Shown here: piece by piece, positions 35,801 to 46,854 of the stretch
Numbering within the stretch: the stretch's first letter is position 1
How the letters are laid out: every line of letters starts with the position of its first letter
Source of the DNA: Syngnathus acus
Lineage: Eukaryota; Chordata; Actinopteri; Syngnathiformes; Syngnathidae
Length of the DNA: 64,000 nt
Direction: 5' to 3'
NCBI RefSeq assembly: GCF_901709675.1
Contig: NC_051096.1
Span: forward strand, 2,011,001 to 2,075,000
Notes under the pieces: model-generated
The model's input: only the letters and a program-made list of their open reading frames with translations
Databases searched by the model: none
Told to the model about the DNA's origin: nothing
Made by a program: the position numbers and the translations under genes

Positions 35801-38800
35801 CCGAATTTCTATTCAGCCTCTTCGCCTTCACACGCAATTTCTACAGAAATGACAAATTCTAATTATTATTGTTAATCCTCCGTGACCCTCGTAAGGACGA
35901 GCCGCACCAGTAATGGATGGATGGATGGATTGTTAATCCTAACCCCAAGTACCTATCATAAATTGCCATTTAAATCAATTGTCGCAAGGGTCATGTCACT
36001 GTAATTGTTATTTAAAAACCCTACTGTATTCTTTTTTAATTAAGTAGTGCCCTGTATTACTATTGTGCTGACTATCCAGAATTCCAACTTTCTTATGGCC
36101 CCTCACCCCTTCAAGCTCAAATATGCATCCTATAAATCAGTCGCAATTGATGTGTAATTAAATTCTGTCGTTTTGATAAAGGTCAATTAAGTTTAGCAAT
36201 TCAGCCTTCTGTTGCCCGAATCCAAATTTTCACCGGTCCAATTATAAAATTTCATTATTTCAATTAGATTCATCATGTCTTCGAAATGCTATGTTACATA
36301 TCGAAATTTATGATTCAAATGATTTAATTTCTATCGATCAATGTCAATGTCAATAAGCAGCCTTATTATTCCCTCTTTTATCAAAACTCCTCAGTTATGT
36401 CCGCCCCAGCATCCAAACACACTTCCATCCCTTTTGTCCCATACTCCACCAACTTTGTAATGCTTCAGCAGTCTTTATCAATGTGTCCAGTTTGACTTCA
36501 TGTGCCTCATGCAAGTCTTTAGCAGCCTCTCCTCTTAGATTCTCATGATGATGACTCAGGGCTGGATTGTCCGCCATTCTCAAATGCGTCCATCTTGTCT
36601 TTGTTCTTTCAGTCCATTTTCTTTTTGATCTGCAACTGTGTGTATTCCACCAACTGTATGGTTCTTGTCCTGTGAAAAGCTGTGCTTGCCCCCTTCAAGC
36701 ATGATAATAGTTCCCGTTGTTCTCCCAAAGGTCAAAGGTGTCTCATGACCAGGGACAGTCCTCTGTTGATTTTGAGACAGCCAGTGGAGTACGAGGACTC
36801 AGTTCAGGACTTGTGCCACACGCTAGGGCAGAACACACTGGGACCCAAATTTCACAAAACTATCTTCGTGTTATCAGTCTTCCTGTGTAGTATTTGTTCC
36901 TTACACCCCAAATCTTCCTCTTAACATTTTGTCTCCTACCAGTTGCGCACACTCATCATCTTACTATCAAGCCGCCCTTATCAAATGCTTTTTTTTTTTT
37001 TTTTTTTTCTGAGTAATCCATCCATCCGACCCATTAACACAGCTAAAATCCTCGTTCCAGTGTTTATCATCAAATAAAGTTCCGAAATCCTTTGTATTAA
37101 ACTGTAATGTAATTTAACAATCTACCAACATGGTTGTATATGCGGTGAATGTTATTGTTCAATCTATAGGTCATACAGCGCCTGTGTTCCAAATATGACA
37201 CTCCTCCTTGATTTACCATCTCATATGTTATTGTTGTCAGCAGCGCTAAATGATAGTGCTTGAAAGTGAACATCTTATCGCCCAATTTAAAACACATGCC
37301 ACATTTGAGCTAGTATTTATTCATTTATTTATTTGCCATCCTCATGTGAGCTGGCATATGTCAGAATTAAAATGTAATTTTGCTTTTAATTTTAAGTCTT
37401 TCAAAATTGCTATATCCTTACTGCACCAAGATAAACTGTTAAATATATCTTTAAGAACAAACAAAAACAATCTATGCTCCTGCACAGACTCTTAAAAGTG
37501 GCACCCAAATGCCAGATTACATATCAAACCTCCTCCTTCACTCTCACATTTTTTGATAAAACAGTCTATTTATCTAGACACTGTCATCACGTACTAAATA
37601 ATGGCCTCCAACTATAATGTTGTTGCTGTGGTCCCTCAAAACGTGTGACGAGAATTTGGACAATTATTAACCCCCATCAATTGATCAATTATCTCCTCAC
37701 TAAATTCCTAGCCTGTTAACCTATCTGCATAAAGAAAACATTTACAATGCAGGCGATAAGAGAATAACAAGGAACACCTGAACCCTAACCCAAGAACACA
37801 AAGAAAACATAACAATAAACAAAATAAACCCAAGTACTCCAAATATTTCCTCATTAAAATTTTAGCCTTTTTTTTTTTTTTTTTTTTTTTTTTGTGCAGA
37901 GCACCATTGATTTCTCATCATTGACCTAATTTTATCCTTAATTTAATCCCAATCACGAATGCCCCCTACTCAATAATTTACTTGGTGTTCTTTTAATAAA
38001 AAGTGCCCCCTTGCAATGTCGTTTTTATTTGTTGTTTTTAACTCTAAGTGATTCAAATCTTTGATTTATTCTTACATGTAACCACCTTGCATAGTCTAAT
38101 GTCCTAATCGATCAATACTTCCTCCTAAATTTAACATCTGCAATCACAATTTATGTAATTTGATCCAATTCAATAATGCCTGTTCTCTCTTACTCTCACA
38201 TTTTTTATGAGGGTTGGGCACTCTCCTTTTTGGACCAGTTTCTGCCCACAACCCTCAGATTATTCTATAATTTCTAATTTTTACATTTAACAATGCAAAT
38301 CTGATAAACCATTGTCTAGCACACCGTTTTCGTGCACCATTTTAACTCAATTCCATCATTTATAACAAACTGATACACAAAGACAAACATAGATAACAGA
38401 CGGGCCCACAACATAGACATGACAATCTTCCCAGTTGATGACAAGGGGGGGGCAACCGAAGTGTGGAGAGCCTCGCCACCACCACGTCGCGCAATGCAAC
38501 CCCCCACCTCTGTCCAAAATATGCATTTGTGCCCACCTGACCGTTTGGCCCAAACTTTAGAGCCGCACCCTTTTGAAAACAAAAATGGTTACAGTTTAAC
38601 CCCACCACACAATGGGATATAACCTTCATGCTAATTATATAAATACATGCTTTATCAAATTCTTTTTAAGCCATCTTTCTGACTCCAACTCACATGCCAA
38701 ATATAAATCAACAATTTTATACAAATCAACTTATTGTTCTTCATGAACCACAAATCATCACTTCCACCCCATGAACAGCAGCACCACAACTAATCACTCA

Positions 38801-38886
38801 CTTCTCCAGCTGCGTCGCTGTCCCATCTGACAGCCAAGCCTGCTTTCCACACAACATCATCATAGTCACACTTCAACAATTATGTA

Positions 38887-39121
38887 GCGACCTGGTTAAC
38901 CCAGTTACCCTTCGCCCTAGACAACAATATAAGTCTCTAAGGTCGCACTATTGAGGTCGCCAGGCATCTGTCCTGCTATATCAGCGATGCCTTCACCTGT
39001 TTTTTTTTTTTTGTTTTTTTTTTTCACGAGTCCCCGACTCGTATTGGTGGCCTGGCCGATCCAATCGACCCTGACCTTAGGCAACAGTACAAAGTCCCTA
39101 AGCGTCTACTATTGAGGCCAC
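38887..39121. repeat. Two related stem-loop units in the LTR-element leader region
   Basis: Unit 1 (38887-38960) opens GCGACCT and closes AGGTCGC. Unit 2 (39047-39121) opens GTGGCCT and closes AGGCCAC. The loops share CAACA(A/G)TA and AAGTC(T/C)CTAA, so they are duplicates. Between them is a perfect short hairpin, ACGAGT-CCCCG-ACTCGT (39026-39042), after a T-rich run. The two stem differences are matched on both sides. Confidence 0.55.
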
Positions 39122-39481
39122 TCGGTGCCCATATGATAGCCATTGGCATCCCACAAGTTCCACGGTGTGAGTTTCCTTCGCTGATCAGACGAAGTCCTCA
39201 CCACCTTTCTCCTTTTATTTTCCACAAAACGTCACTTTTTCACCAGTTCCCATACAAGCATAAATGTAGTATATACATACAACCACAATTCCTGAACACA
39301 GAGCTAAACTTATTCATTTTTAATTTTAATTTTACTCCGCTTTCACTCCACAACATTGCTGAACTGGGAGATTTTTAAAAAAAAGTTCCCCCTTACCTTT
39401 TGTGTTGATCGGACTGCAATATTGTTGAGCAAGAGCGGAGATGGAAGAATCCTTCCTGGAGCATGCACTTTCCCTTCTGAA

Positions 39482-39504
39482 GAAATCACGTCGGATGGTC
39501 ACCA
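39482..39504 (-). promoter_or_regulatory. tRNA-Trp-type primer-binding site of the LTR element
   Basis: Minus-strand TGGTGACC + AT + CCGACGTGATTTC, two bases from the LTR end. It matches the complement of the tRNA-Trp 3' end except for a two-base insertion. Confidence 0.6.
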
Positions 39505-39506
39505 TT

Positions 39507-40452
39507 TGTTGGATTTTGGTTCCACAATTTAGAGAGCGCTATCTGCGCCTCACGGCAAAAGCCATTGCCAATCACCTGTTATCCAATTCACTCACTGCGT
39601 GCTCGTTTAATTTCTTCAGATTTAGGAAAATGCAAAGACACTGAAGCAGAAATTAGACTTACACAGGTTGGTTGAGTTCAATCATAATTCTTGTTAAGAA
39701 AGCTCTGTTTTCAGGAAAGTACAATACAGCGCTGGGCCCTTCAAGAGCAGAAAGTCTCCATTCAGAAAAGGCAACGTTCAAGGTTCTTTGGTCAGCTTAT
39801 ATTCAGTTGGTGTGGGGCGCGTTTGATGGGTGATGAGTCGTTGGGGTGGGGCGAGTTCGCAGTAGAGTTTGATTCCATGGGAGTGGGTGCTGGTTATGGA
39901 AGATTCGGTGTGTGTGTCTTTCGGCCTTGGTGATCATCTTTGGCCGAGTCCTTGGCTGTCTCCTTCTGGCACCAGCTGGTTTTTTATCTCCGAGTGACCT
40001 TCCTGTAAACATTCTTCACCATCCTTGCACATATGCTGTCGTACCTCATTCTTTCACTTATCGAAAAGCTGGCGTCCCGCATTAGGCGACATATGACGTT
40101 TAGTCAAAACACAAGATATAATCAAGTACTGAACGGTCAAGACGACTCTGGCCGTGTCCATGATGTAGAGAACAAACATCAGGCATGCATTACACAGTTC
40201 CTTAAGGGTCATTAAGCTATTTAAGCAACATATCAAAAGACATTTATTTTGCAGTGCACAGAAATACATATTGAATCGTGAAGTTGTAGCAACCTCTGTT
40301 ATTATCTTTTATCAAAGAATGTCTAGTTATGTCTGCTTTATTGGTTGATTCCATGAATATACTTGTCTGCTTGTATACTTTATCCAAAGAGATGTGAGCG
40401 TATCTGGTATTGTGGCTAGGCGGGTTTTGTGTCTTTTGCCCCTATTCCTTCA
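39507..40452 (-). repeat. 5' LTR of the 9.4-kb LTR element
   Basis: Partner of 31034-31979 at an exact offset of 8473 bp. On the minus strand it ends next to the primer-binding site, which makes it the 5' LTR. AATAAA motifs are present on that strand. Confidence 0.9.
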
Positions 40453-40798
40453 GTTACAATCCTCAAAGTAACAAAAATACAATAACAACGGAGTCAGTCG
40501 GTCCCCGGGCCGCGCGGTCGGGTTTTCTCGGGTCCTCCCGGCTCATCTCGCGAGGTTCGACCTCCGAATTTTGTTGGACAACCGAAGCAAAAAAATCTCG
40601 AATTTTTTGTTCGAATTCCGATTTGTTCGAGAGCCAGGATGTTCGAAAACCGAGGTTTGACTGTGAAATAAACAGATGCAGCTCACTGACAAGTGCCGCT
40701 ATTTGAGCTAATTTTAGAACAGTCCTGCGGGCGACTCATGCGGTCCTCACAGGCGACCTGGTGCCCGCGGGCACCGTGTTGGTGACCCCTGCTATACA

Positions 40799-41047
40799 TC
40801 AATCAATCAAATGAAACTTATTTGGGAGTTCCCCCTCTAGGGGACCAAGCCCTCCCAACTCTAACAATTTCTGTGTCCAAATCTGGCACTTTTCTTCATA
40901 TGTTTTCTGGTATTCATGGGGATAATTTAATTTGAACAATCTCACAACAACATCAATTTTCTCCCCTAGCGTTCTCTTTCCACCTTCTGTCACTCTATTT
41001 TTTTGTTTACTTGCAATCTCCCCTACACTATTTCCCAAGTCTTTCAC
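40799..41047 (-). pseudogene. Gag-like fragment of the decayed retrovirus
   Basis: A minus-strand frame of 82 codons contains basic and helical sequence (KLNYPHEYQKTYEEKCQIW). It has no zinc knuckle or major homology region. Its frame ends at the hAT boundary (40797), as expected if the hAT cut through it. Its position, downstream of the primer-binding site and leader on the minus strand, suggests Gag; the sequence alone is not decisive. Confidence 0.35.
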
Positions 41048-41162
41048 TCAAAATGTACACCAAAGTAACGATAATTTTTCTAGACAAAACAAAATCTCAT
41101 TACATAATTTCACTAGACAAATAAAAAACATCCACGAATTGAAATGTATTGGCCGAACACAG

Positions 41163-41534
41163 GCGGTTCGGTGGTGCACTGGCTAGCACGTCCGCCTCAC
41201 AGTACGGAGGGTGCGAGTTCGATTCCACCTCCGGCCCTCCCTGTGTGGAGTTTGCATGTTCTCCCTGTGTCCGCGTGGGTTTTCTCCGGGCCCTCCGGTT
41301 TCCTCCCACATCCCCAAAAACATGCTTGGTAGGTTGATTGAGCGCTCCAAATTGCCCCTAGGTGTGAGTGCGTGTGCGGATGGTTGTTCGTCTCTGTGTG
41401 CCCTGCGATTGCCTGGCAACCGGTTCAGGGTGTCCCCCGCCTACTGCCCGATGACAGCTGGGATAGGCTCCAGCAAGCCCGCGACCCCTGTGGGGATACA
41501 GCTGTACAGAAAATGGATGGATGGATGGATGGAT
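41163..41534 (+). mobile_element. tRNA-derived SINE with GGAT tail and 12-bp target duplication
   Basis: The tRNA-like head has a B box, GAGTTCGATTCC. The body has the widespread fish sequence GTGGAGTTTGCATGTTCTC and CGGTTTCCTCCCACATCCC. The tail is AAAATGGATGGATGG. The flanks GGCCGAACACAG at 41151-41162 and 41535-41546 are identical, the product of LINE-driven insertion. Confidence 0.9.
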
Positions 41535-41699
41535 GGCCGAACACAGTGGTCAATTATGACCTCACAACCGCCAGAGCAACCACAGCGCAACAAAACTCAG
41601 CAGTAAGTTGATTAACTAGAGGTAAATTACAAACCCCACAAGGTCAAAATCAGACCTTACAATCACCACAGCAATCTCAAAAGAAAGTATTTGATTTTG

Positions 41700-42010
41700 A
41701 CGTCATTAAGTGGCCACAGAGGTCTTTCGATTTAGCCAGACCTAACGCGGTCACCCGTCACCTCACACAGTGGCCACAAGCGTTTTTTTTTTTTTCTTTC
41801 TTCAACGTACGTAACCAGGGCCCACACAGTGACCTTTCGTGACCTCACACAGTGGACACAGAGCTCTTTTAACTTAACCAGACCCCACACAGTGGCCTTC
41901 CGTGACCTCACACAGTGGGCACAGAGCTCAGAACTTTACCAGACTCAGAACACAGAACTTTACCAGCCCCCACACAGTGGCCTTCCGTGATCCCACAAAG
42001 AGATCACAAG
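41700..42010. repeat. Imperfect reiterated block (CACACAGTGGCC ... GTGACCTCACACAGTGG)
   Basis: Five to six degenerate units of CACACAGTGGC with interspersed TTTAACCAGACC/TTTACCAG-type sequence, in the leader region of the decayed retrovirus. Confidence 0.55.
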
Positions 42011-42108
42011 CGCTTTCAAAAGAACATAAACTTCGACAATTCTGGCATTTACCACAACTCCCACTATTTTACATTACTTCAATATTTTCAGTAGTTTATA
42101 GCAGATAC

Positions 42109-43369
42109 CGTAATTTTCGGACTATAAGTCGCGTTTTTTTTCATAGTTTGGGTGGGGAGGCGACTTATAATAAGGAGCGACTTATATATGTTTTTTTTCA
42201 AATAATTTCCCCCCAAAAAACAGTGAAACCGCGATAAACGAACCGCGATGTAGCAAGGGATTACTGTAATTTGAATTTCAAGTGACGTCAGCAGCGCGAC
42301 GCGGCGCGGCGGTTGTTTACATAAAGGACAAAGATTGATCACGGGATGACGAAGATGACGAAGGGCCCCACGTACTACCGGCATCATTAGCGGCTTTGTT
42401 TCTAAGTGACACGGCGGACGAAGACTTTGAAGGATTTAAGGATTTGGAGTGACACAGAAGGTTTGAAAAACTATTATGGCTTTTACCCACGCCCGGTCCT
42501 ACTCTACCGAGCTGTCTTTCACCTCCGTGGATGGAAGTCGAGGGCCGGCGCTCGGCCAGGTAGCTGTCCAGGGACGGTGAATGGGGCTCGGACAATGCTT
42601 TTACGCACGCCCGGCCCTACTTTACCGAGCTGTCTTTCACGTCCGTGGATGGAAGTCGAGGGCCGGCGCTCGGCCGGGTGGCTGTCCGGGGACGGTGGAT
42701 GGGGCTCGGTCATGGCTTTTACGCACGCCCGGTCCTATTCTATGGAGCTCTCTTCCACTTCCGTGGCTGGAAGTCCACGCCGCCACACGCCTGGAAGTTT
42801 GTTTTGTTAAATAAAGAGCCGTTTACCAAACCCACATCTTTCCTTGTACTTTGTTAAGGCTACAATATAGTTATATACGAGATCTGTGGAATAACGACGA
42901 GGCTGACGTCAGGGCTCACGCACGGCGTTGTTGACAAAGGACGAGGAATTTGATCGATGGATTTAATGATTTAGAGTGCACAGATGGCTTGATAATATTA
43001 TTGCTTATATAATAGTTATTTGATTTCAAATTTATATATCGTTATATGGGCCTGTGGAATATTTTGAAGTGCAAGCGCCGTCAGCGGCGCGCACACATTG
43101 TTGACAAAGGACGATCGATGGATTTAATGAATTAGAGTGACACAGATGCTTTTATAAACGTGTTATTTATGTAATAGTTTTTTTAAAATAACTCTGTTAC
43201 GTCAGGGCCGTTCTCAGCTCTTCGTTTGTTTTTACGTCACGTTAGCATACCTATCGTTTAGCCTGTTGTTGCTCGTTCATGACTGTTCTTGGTGTTGGAT
43301 TTTGTCGAATAAATTAACCCCCAAAATGCGACTTGTACTCCGGAGCGACTTATAGTCCGAAAATGACGG
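42109..43369. mobile_element. TA-flanked TIR element (CCGTAATTTTCGGACTATAA type)
   Basis: The left end CCGTAATTTTCGGACTATAA is mirrored by TTATAGTCCGAAAATGACGG on the right. Both are flanked by TA (42107-42108 and 43370-43371). It has no transposase frame and contains a 118-bp tandem repeat and an AATAAA near 43309. Confidence 0.8.
42479..42780. repeat. 118-bp tandem repeat, about 2.6 copies
   Basis: Units start at 42479, 42597 and 42715 with GCTTTTAC(C/G)CACGCCCGG. They include GTGGATGGAAGTCGAGGGCC and GGCGCTCGGCC. The exact spacing gives open frames in several registers, which I do not regard as genes. Confidence 0.9.
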
Positions 43370-43552
43370 TATTTAACCATAAAACACAATCCTCGTTCTC
43401 AGAAATGTCAACAATCTACCCCCGTAGGGGTAGGCAGAAAATGTTCTTATCAAAAAGAAGGTATTCTACTCACCTTATTTTTGGGCCCAGTTGAATTGTT
43501 TAAATTTCCGCGGGGATGGCGTGATGTCGAAAAACAGGATCAGCGAGCACAA

Positions 43553-43572
43553 GACCACGGGTCACGGCACCA
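43553..43572 (-). promoter_or_regulatory. Primer-binding site of the decayed retrovirus (tRNA-His-like)
   Basis: The minus strand reads TGGTGCCGTGACCCG two bases after the LTR end. It resembles the complement of the tRNA-His 3' end with one mismatch in the first 15. A donor-like AAGGTGAG follows about 90 bases downstream. Confidence 0.5.
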
Positions 43573-43631
43573 TCTGTTAGGTTCGTTCCCAGTGCTTTAT
43601 CTTTAATACTCGATGTGCTAACAGTAATTAC

Positions 43632-44092
43632 TGTGGTGAATGGTCTTTGTTTCTTCGCTGGTCTTCAAAAAACACTCGGTGGCTGGCCCAGAGAAGGAAC
43701 ACTCCAGTCACACACGGCTGATTGGGAAAAGATTTTATTCAACCGATGTCAGAGTGAAGTCTCTCCAAAAATTCGAGTGGCCCCAAAAGCAAAGATGTTA
43801 GCAGCCCCCTTCCTTCTTTTTTTGTCTGTGAGGCCCCACAGCTTTTATACCTGGCAAGACAACAGCTGCGGTCCGAGTCGCAGTCTACTGGTTGCTTTCG
43901 ATGCCCCTAAAAGGGCATGTACAAGGCCCTTCCCTGGTCACAAACAAATGGCCCTTCCATATTCTAAGTACCAATACATTACTGAAACTAAAGCCTCTCT
44001 GTACAGCAAAAATAGCTTATGGTAGTCTCACTGCTGCTAGTTGGCCATCTAAGGCAACATACAGGGCCGCATGGCCTCCAAATTTTACCACA
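43632..44092 (-). repeat. Solo LTR (461 bp) interrupting the retroviral 5' LTR
   Basis: The ends are TGTGGTG and ACCACA. On the minus strand a TATA box (GGTATAAAAGC, about 43843-43853) is followed some 110 bases later by AATAAA (about 43735). That is correct LTR order. No internal region accompanies it and no clear target duplication is visible (ATTAC against CTAGC). Confidence 0.55.
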
Positions 44093-46822
44093 CTAGCCAG
44101 CAACTGTTTTCATTAAGGAAGTCATTAAGACTAAACTGAGGATGAGGAGCAAGCAGTCTGACCTTCCTCCCTAAAAACAGACGTATTTGAATCAATTGGA
44201 TGACTGAAAAAAAAAAATCGGATGACTTTGTAAAGTCTAGAATACATTTGATGAAACAAAACGATAACATATCAATAGAATTGTTGTTGTCTGTGTGTGG
44301 GCGTCAAGAAAACAAAAAAGGCCAAGAATGAACAAAATCAGCAAACGGAAACTCAGCATTATACAGCTATATTTTTTTTATACTGCCTCCTGGTGGTCGA
44401 AGCAAGCAAGCAGAAGGCACCTTCAATAAGTTAATCATTCATCTTCCGCCTATTCAATTGTGTAATGACTGCAGCGTCTATAAAATACAATATTATAGAG
44501 TGCCATTTTTCTTACTTTTTTTCAGTCTTTTCATATTAAGCAGTGTTTGAGGAGCGTAGTTTGAGAAAGAATTGAAAGATTTTGAATTGTTTATATCCGT
44601 GGTCACCATGGCGTACCAAGACCACCGAAGCGCCCCCCCGTCCAACATTGTCCCTCATACTTACAAAGAGCTGCAAAAAAAAAAAAAAAAAAAAAACAAG
44701 CAAAGAGTCAATCATCATATGCTTTTAGAACCCTGTCTGCTCCCACTGTGGAATTCTGGGTGGCACACAAATTAGCCTAGCCAAAGTCAAATCAAGTTAT
44801 GTCATTGACAAAAATAAAAATAGATTTCATGAGGCTCACATGAAGAAAAAAAAAAAGCAGCTTTCCAATCTTGAACATGATCTTTGATTTCAGGCCGTTT
44901 TGCACTCTGCTTTGTTCCTCTTGACAGTTCCAGGCGACCCGGCAAACCGTGACCCCTGCCAGCCCACCCCGATTGTGTGAGTACACACACGCACACACAG
45001 ACACGCACACAGACACACACACAGAAACAGACACAAGCTGACAATGCCAAAGTGCAACAGGAAAGGAGATGAGATGGAGGGGAATGGCAAAGCCCGAGCA
45101 AGGACCTGAAAGTGGATCTTCGCATCTCATCCCCTGGCAGAGATGAGAGGCCCGCTGAGTAAGGTCGCCTGCTACGTTCATTGTATCCGTTGTGATAAGT
45201 CGGCAGTGTGTGTGATGGACAAATAACTCGTTTTCAAATCAGATGAGTAAAAACTGGTCAGATATTTAAAAAAAAAAAAAGATATTAAAATTGAAGATCA
45301 TTTGCAATTCTAGCAATGACACACGTAGGTCTGACACCTACCTCGGCGTCCTTTTTACAGAGGCTTTCTCTCCCTAAGGTCCATTTTTGCCCATTAGGTC
45401 TTTCATTCTGGCGTCCTTGATTACATTCAGGTGAGTAGCGCGCACACGCCCTGATAGCCTCGTTTGACGCAGGTGAGTAGCGTGCGGGCGCACAGTCAGC
45501 TGCCGTTCGCCGCGACATTCTTTTTATTGTAGTTTTTTCAGCATAAAATGGCAGTTGGTCAAGAATGTTTATAGTTTGAAAAAAAAAAGTTTTTTAATTT
45601 CAGGCAAAGTGATGCACATTGAATCTGTTCTTACAGACTGAAAAACAATGTTATTAATAGTTATTCTTGATGTAAGTTGATCTTTCTTTTTTATATAATT
45701 TTTGTTTTCTTCAATGTTAATAACATGGAGGGGCGAAATGTTTTCTTCTCCCTGGGGGGGTGTCATCTCAGAAAATGATTGAGAAGCACTGGTCTAATTT
45801 AACAGAATATGTACACATTACTGTTTCTCCCACTTCAGTGTTCAAAAAATGTCATTCAACCGAATCCATTGAGAGTTCATTTTAAAAATGTGCCTTTTGT
45901 TTTTAAATTTAGCAGCAAAAAAAATTCAACCTCCGAATTTTGTTCGACAACCGAAGCAAAAAACAAATTGACATCTAGAATTTTTTGTTCGAATTCCGAT
46001 TCGCTCCACGTCGTAAAATGTACGTGAAAAAAAAAAACCAATAGATCATCAAATCAAAGGATTATCAAGAGAAAGTTTAATGAATAAGGGAAAAAAGTGA
46101 TACATCTCAATTGTTCGTACAAACGACAACAATTCCACTCGCCGTTTCTCATTCAAGCGAGAATGATGCCGTCGCAAACCTCTTTGGATTGTAAAACTCA
46201 ACATTCGTAAAGGGAGGGGACAAAAAGGAGACTGAGGGTATAAATTGCTGGAATGGGTGGAGTAATCAGTTGGCCTCGTTCCCAAAATCCAAATTTTGGT
46301 TCAAAAAAAGAAAAGAAAATGCAACTTAACTACTAACTAAACGATGATTACGGGGACCCTTACTTTAACAGTCCTTACTCACGTGAGCATACATTCATGT
46401 ATGAATAAAACATCCATATTGAATACATGTTGATGATCCATCCATCCAACCAACCTTGTGACATCAACAGCAATAAACCATGTTTGAAAATATTCAACTG
46501 AAATGACGCAAAAAGGAAGAAAATGAAACTTAACTCAATATTCAACGCAACCTAACTAAACAATGGTTATGGGTGGGTACCCTTACTTTAACAGATGTCA
46601 TTGGAATGCTTCAGCTGTTAGTTATTTCATGGTGAAGCAAGAGAATGTCAAATGTACACTTACTATAACCCATGTCATTGTAAAACACAACTTCATCGAA
46701 CACTCACTAACTTAACACATAATCAATCGTAGCTACCCTATGCTTATGGACACTCCTTATGTTAACAGATGTAAGGGATTTTATGATAGCAAAGCAAAAC
46801 ATCCTAAAATGATCCAAGAGTG

Positions 46823-46854
<32 letters not shown>

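Larger units (their letters stand above)
31980..39506. other. Interior of the LTR element: long AT-rich sequence without recognisable genes
   Basis: Apart from the MITE at 32571-32891, a SINE tail remnant near 35878-35932 (ending in GGAT repeats), poly-T/poly-A runs (35272-35290, 36988-37007, 37869-37893) and the hairpins at 38887-39121, I see nothing assignable. Short minus-strand frames such as 34572-34769 and 36395-36583 have protein-like composition but no motif I recognise. Confidence 0.5.
31034..40452 (-). mobile_element. LTR retrotransposon with matching 946-bp LTRs and a non-coding interior
   Basis: Direct repeats at 31034-31979 and 39507-40452 have TG...CA ends and are flanked by the 4-bp target duplication GTTA (31030-31033, 40453-40456). 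On the minus strand a sequence two bases inside the right LTR (39504-39482) reads TGGTGACC, then CCGACGTGATTT after an extra AT. That matches the 3' end of tRNA-Trp apart from the insertion, so it is the primer-binding site. A leader with a splice-donor-like AAAAGGTAAG follows. CAACAGAGGGTG precedes the other LTR as a weak polypurine tract. The 7.5-kb interior has no frame above about 100 codons and no protease, reverse transcriptase or integrase motif. It therefore looks like a large non-autonomous derivative that depends on proteins from a relative. Confidence 0.8.
30377..40663. mobile_element. Tigger/pogo-like element inside the hAT, interrupted by an LTR element
   Basis: The ends are CAGTCAAACCTTGG on the left (after TA) and CCGAGGTTTGACTG on the right. 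The subterminal words TTCGAATTCCG and GTTCGA occur in both, as in the element at 62433-63209. The left interior carries a tandem repeat (30541-30945). The LTR element 31034-40452 occupies the middle. No transposase remains. Confidence 0.7.
30195..40791. mobile_element. hAT-type element, interrupted by a Tigger-like element
   Basis: The left tip CAGGGGTCACCAACC at 30195 and right tip TTGGTGACCCCTG ending at 40791 are inverse copies. Only 182 bp on the left and about 128 bp on the right belong to it; everything between 30377 and 40663 is a later insertion. So the original element was about 310 bp. CTATA occurs in both flanks (30189-30193 and 40792-40796), but an 8-bp target duplication is not clear. 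On its right side it abuts the gag-like frame that it interrupts. Confidence 0.75.
26841..43631 (-). mobile_element. Decayed endogenous retrovirus (minus strand), split by later insertions
   Basis: On the minus strand the order is: a 5' LTR end (43575-43631, cut off by another LTR), a primer-binding site and leader (43572 downward), a gag-like frame (40799-41047), an env transmembrane-like frame (27628-27972), a polypurine stretch (27234-27246) and a 3' LTR (26841-27233). The two LTR pieces share a start of about 55 bases on the plus strand (TGTTAGGTTCGTTCCCAG) with a few differences, so the copy is old. A hAT element at 30195-40791 sits between gag and the rest, and a SINE and a TIR element lie in the leader. 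Pol is not recognisable. It is not capable of producing virus. Confidence 0.6.

Noticed and set aside
41163-41235. tRNA gene
   Set aside because: Head of a SINE with a 12-bp target duplication and GGAT tail.
42406-42857. Open frames of up to 134 codons
   Set aside because: They arise from the 118-bp tandem repeat inside a TIR element, in several registers, with no recognised domain.
45285-45518. 77-codon minus-strand frame with repeated ARYSPECNQ-type segments
   Set aside because: Falls in a degenerate transposon-like region; too short and too decayed to call a gene.
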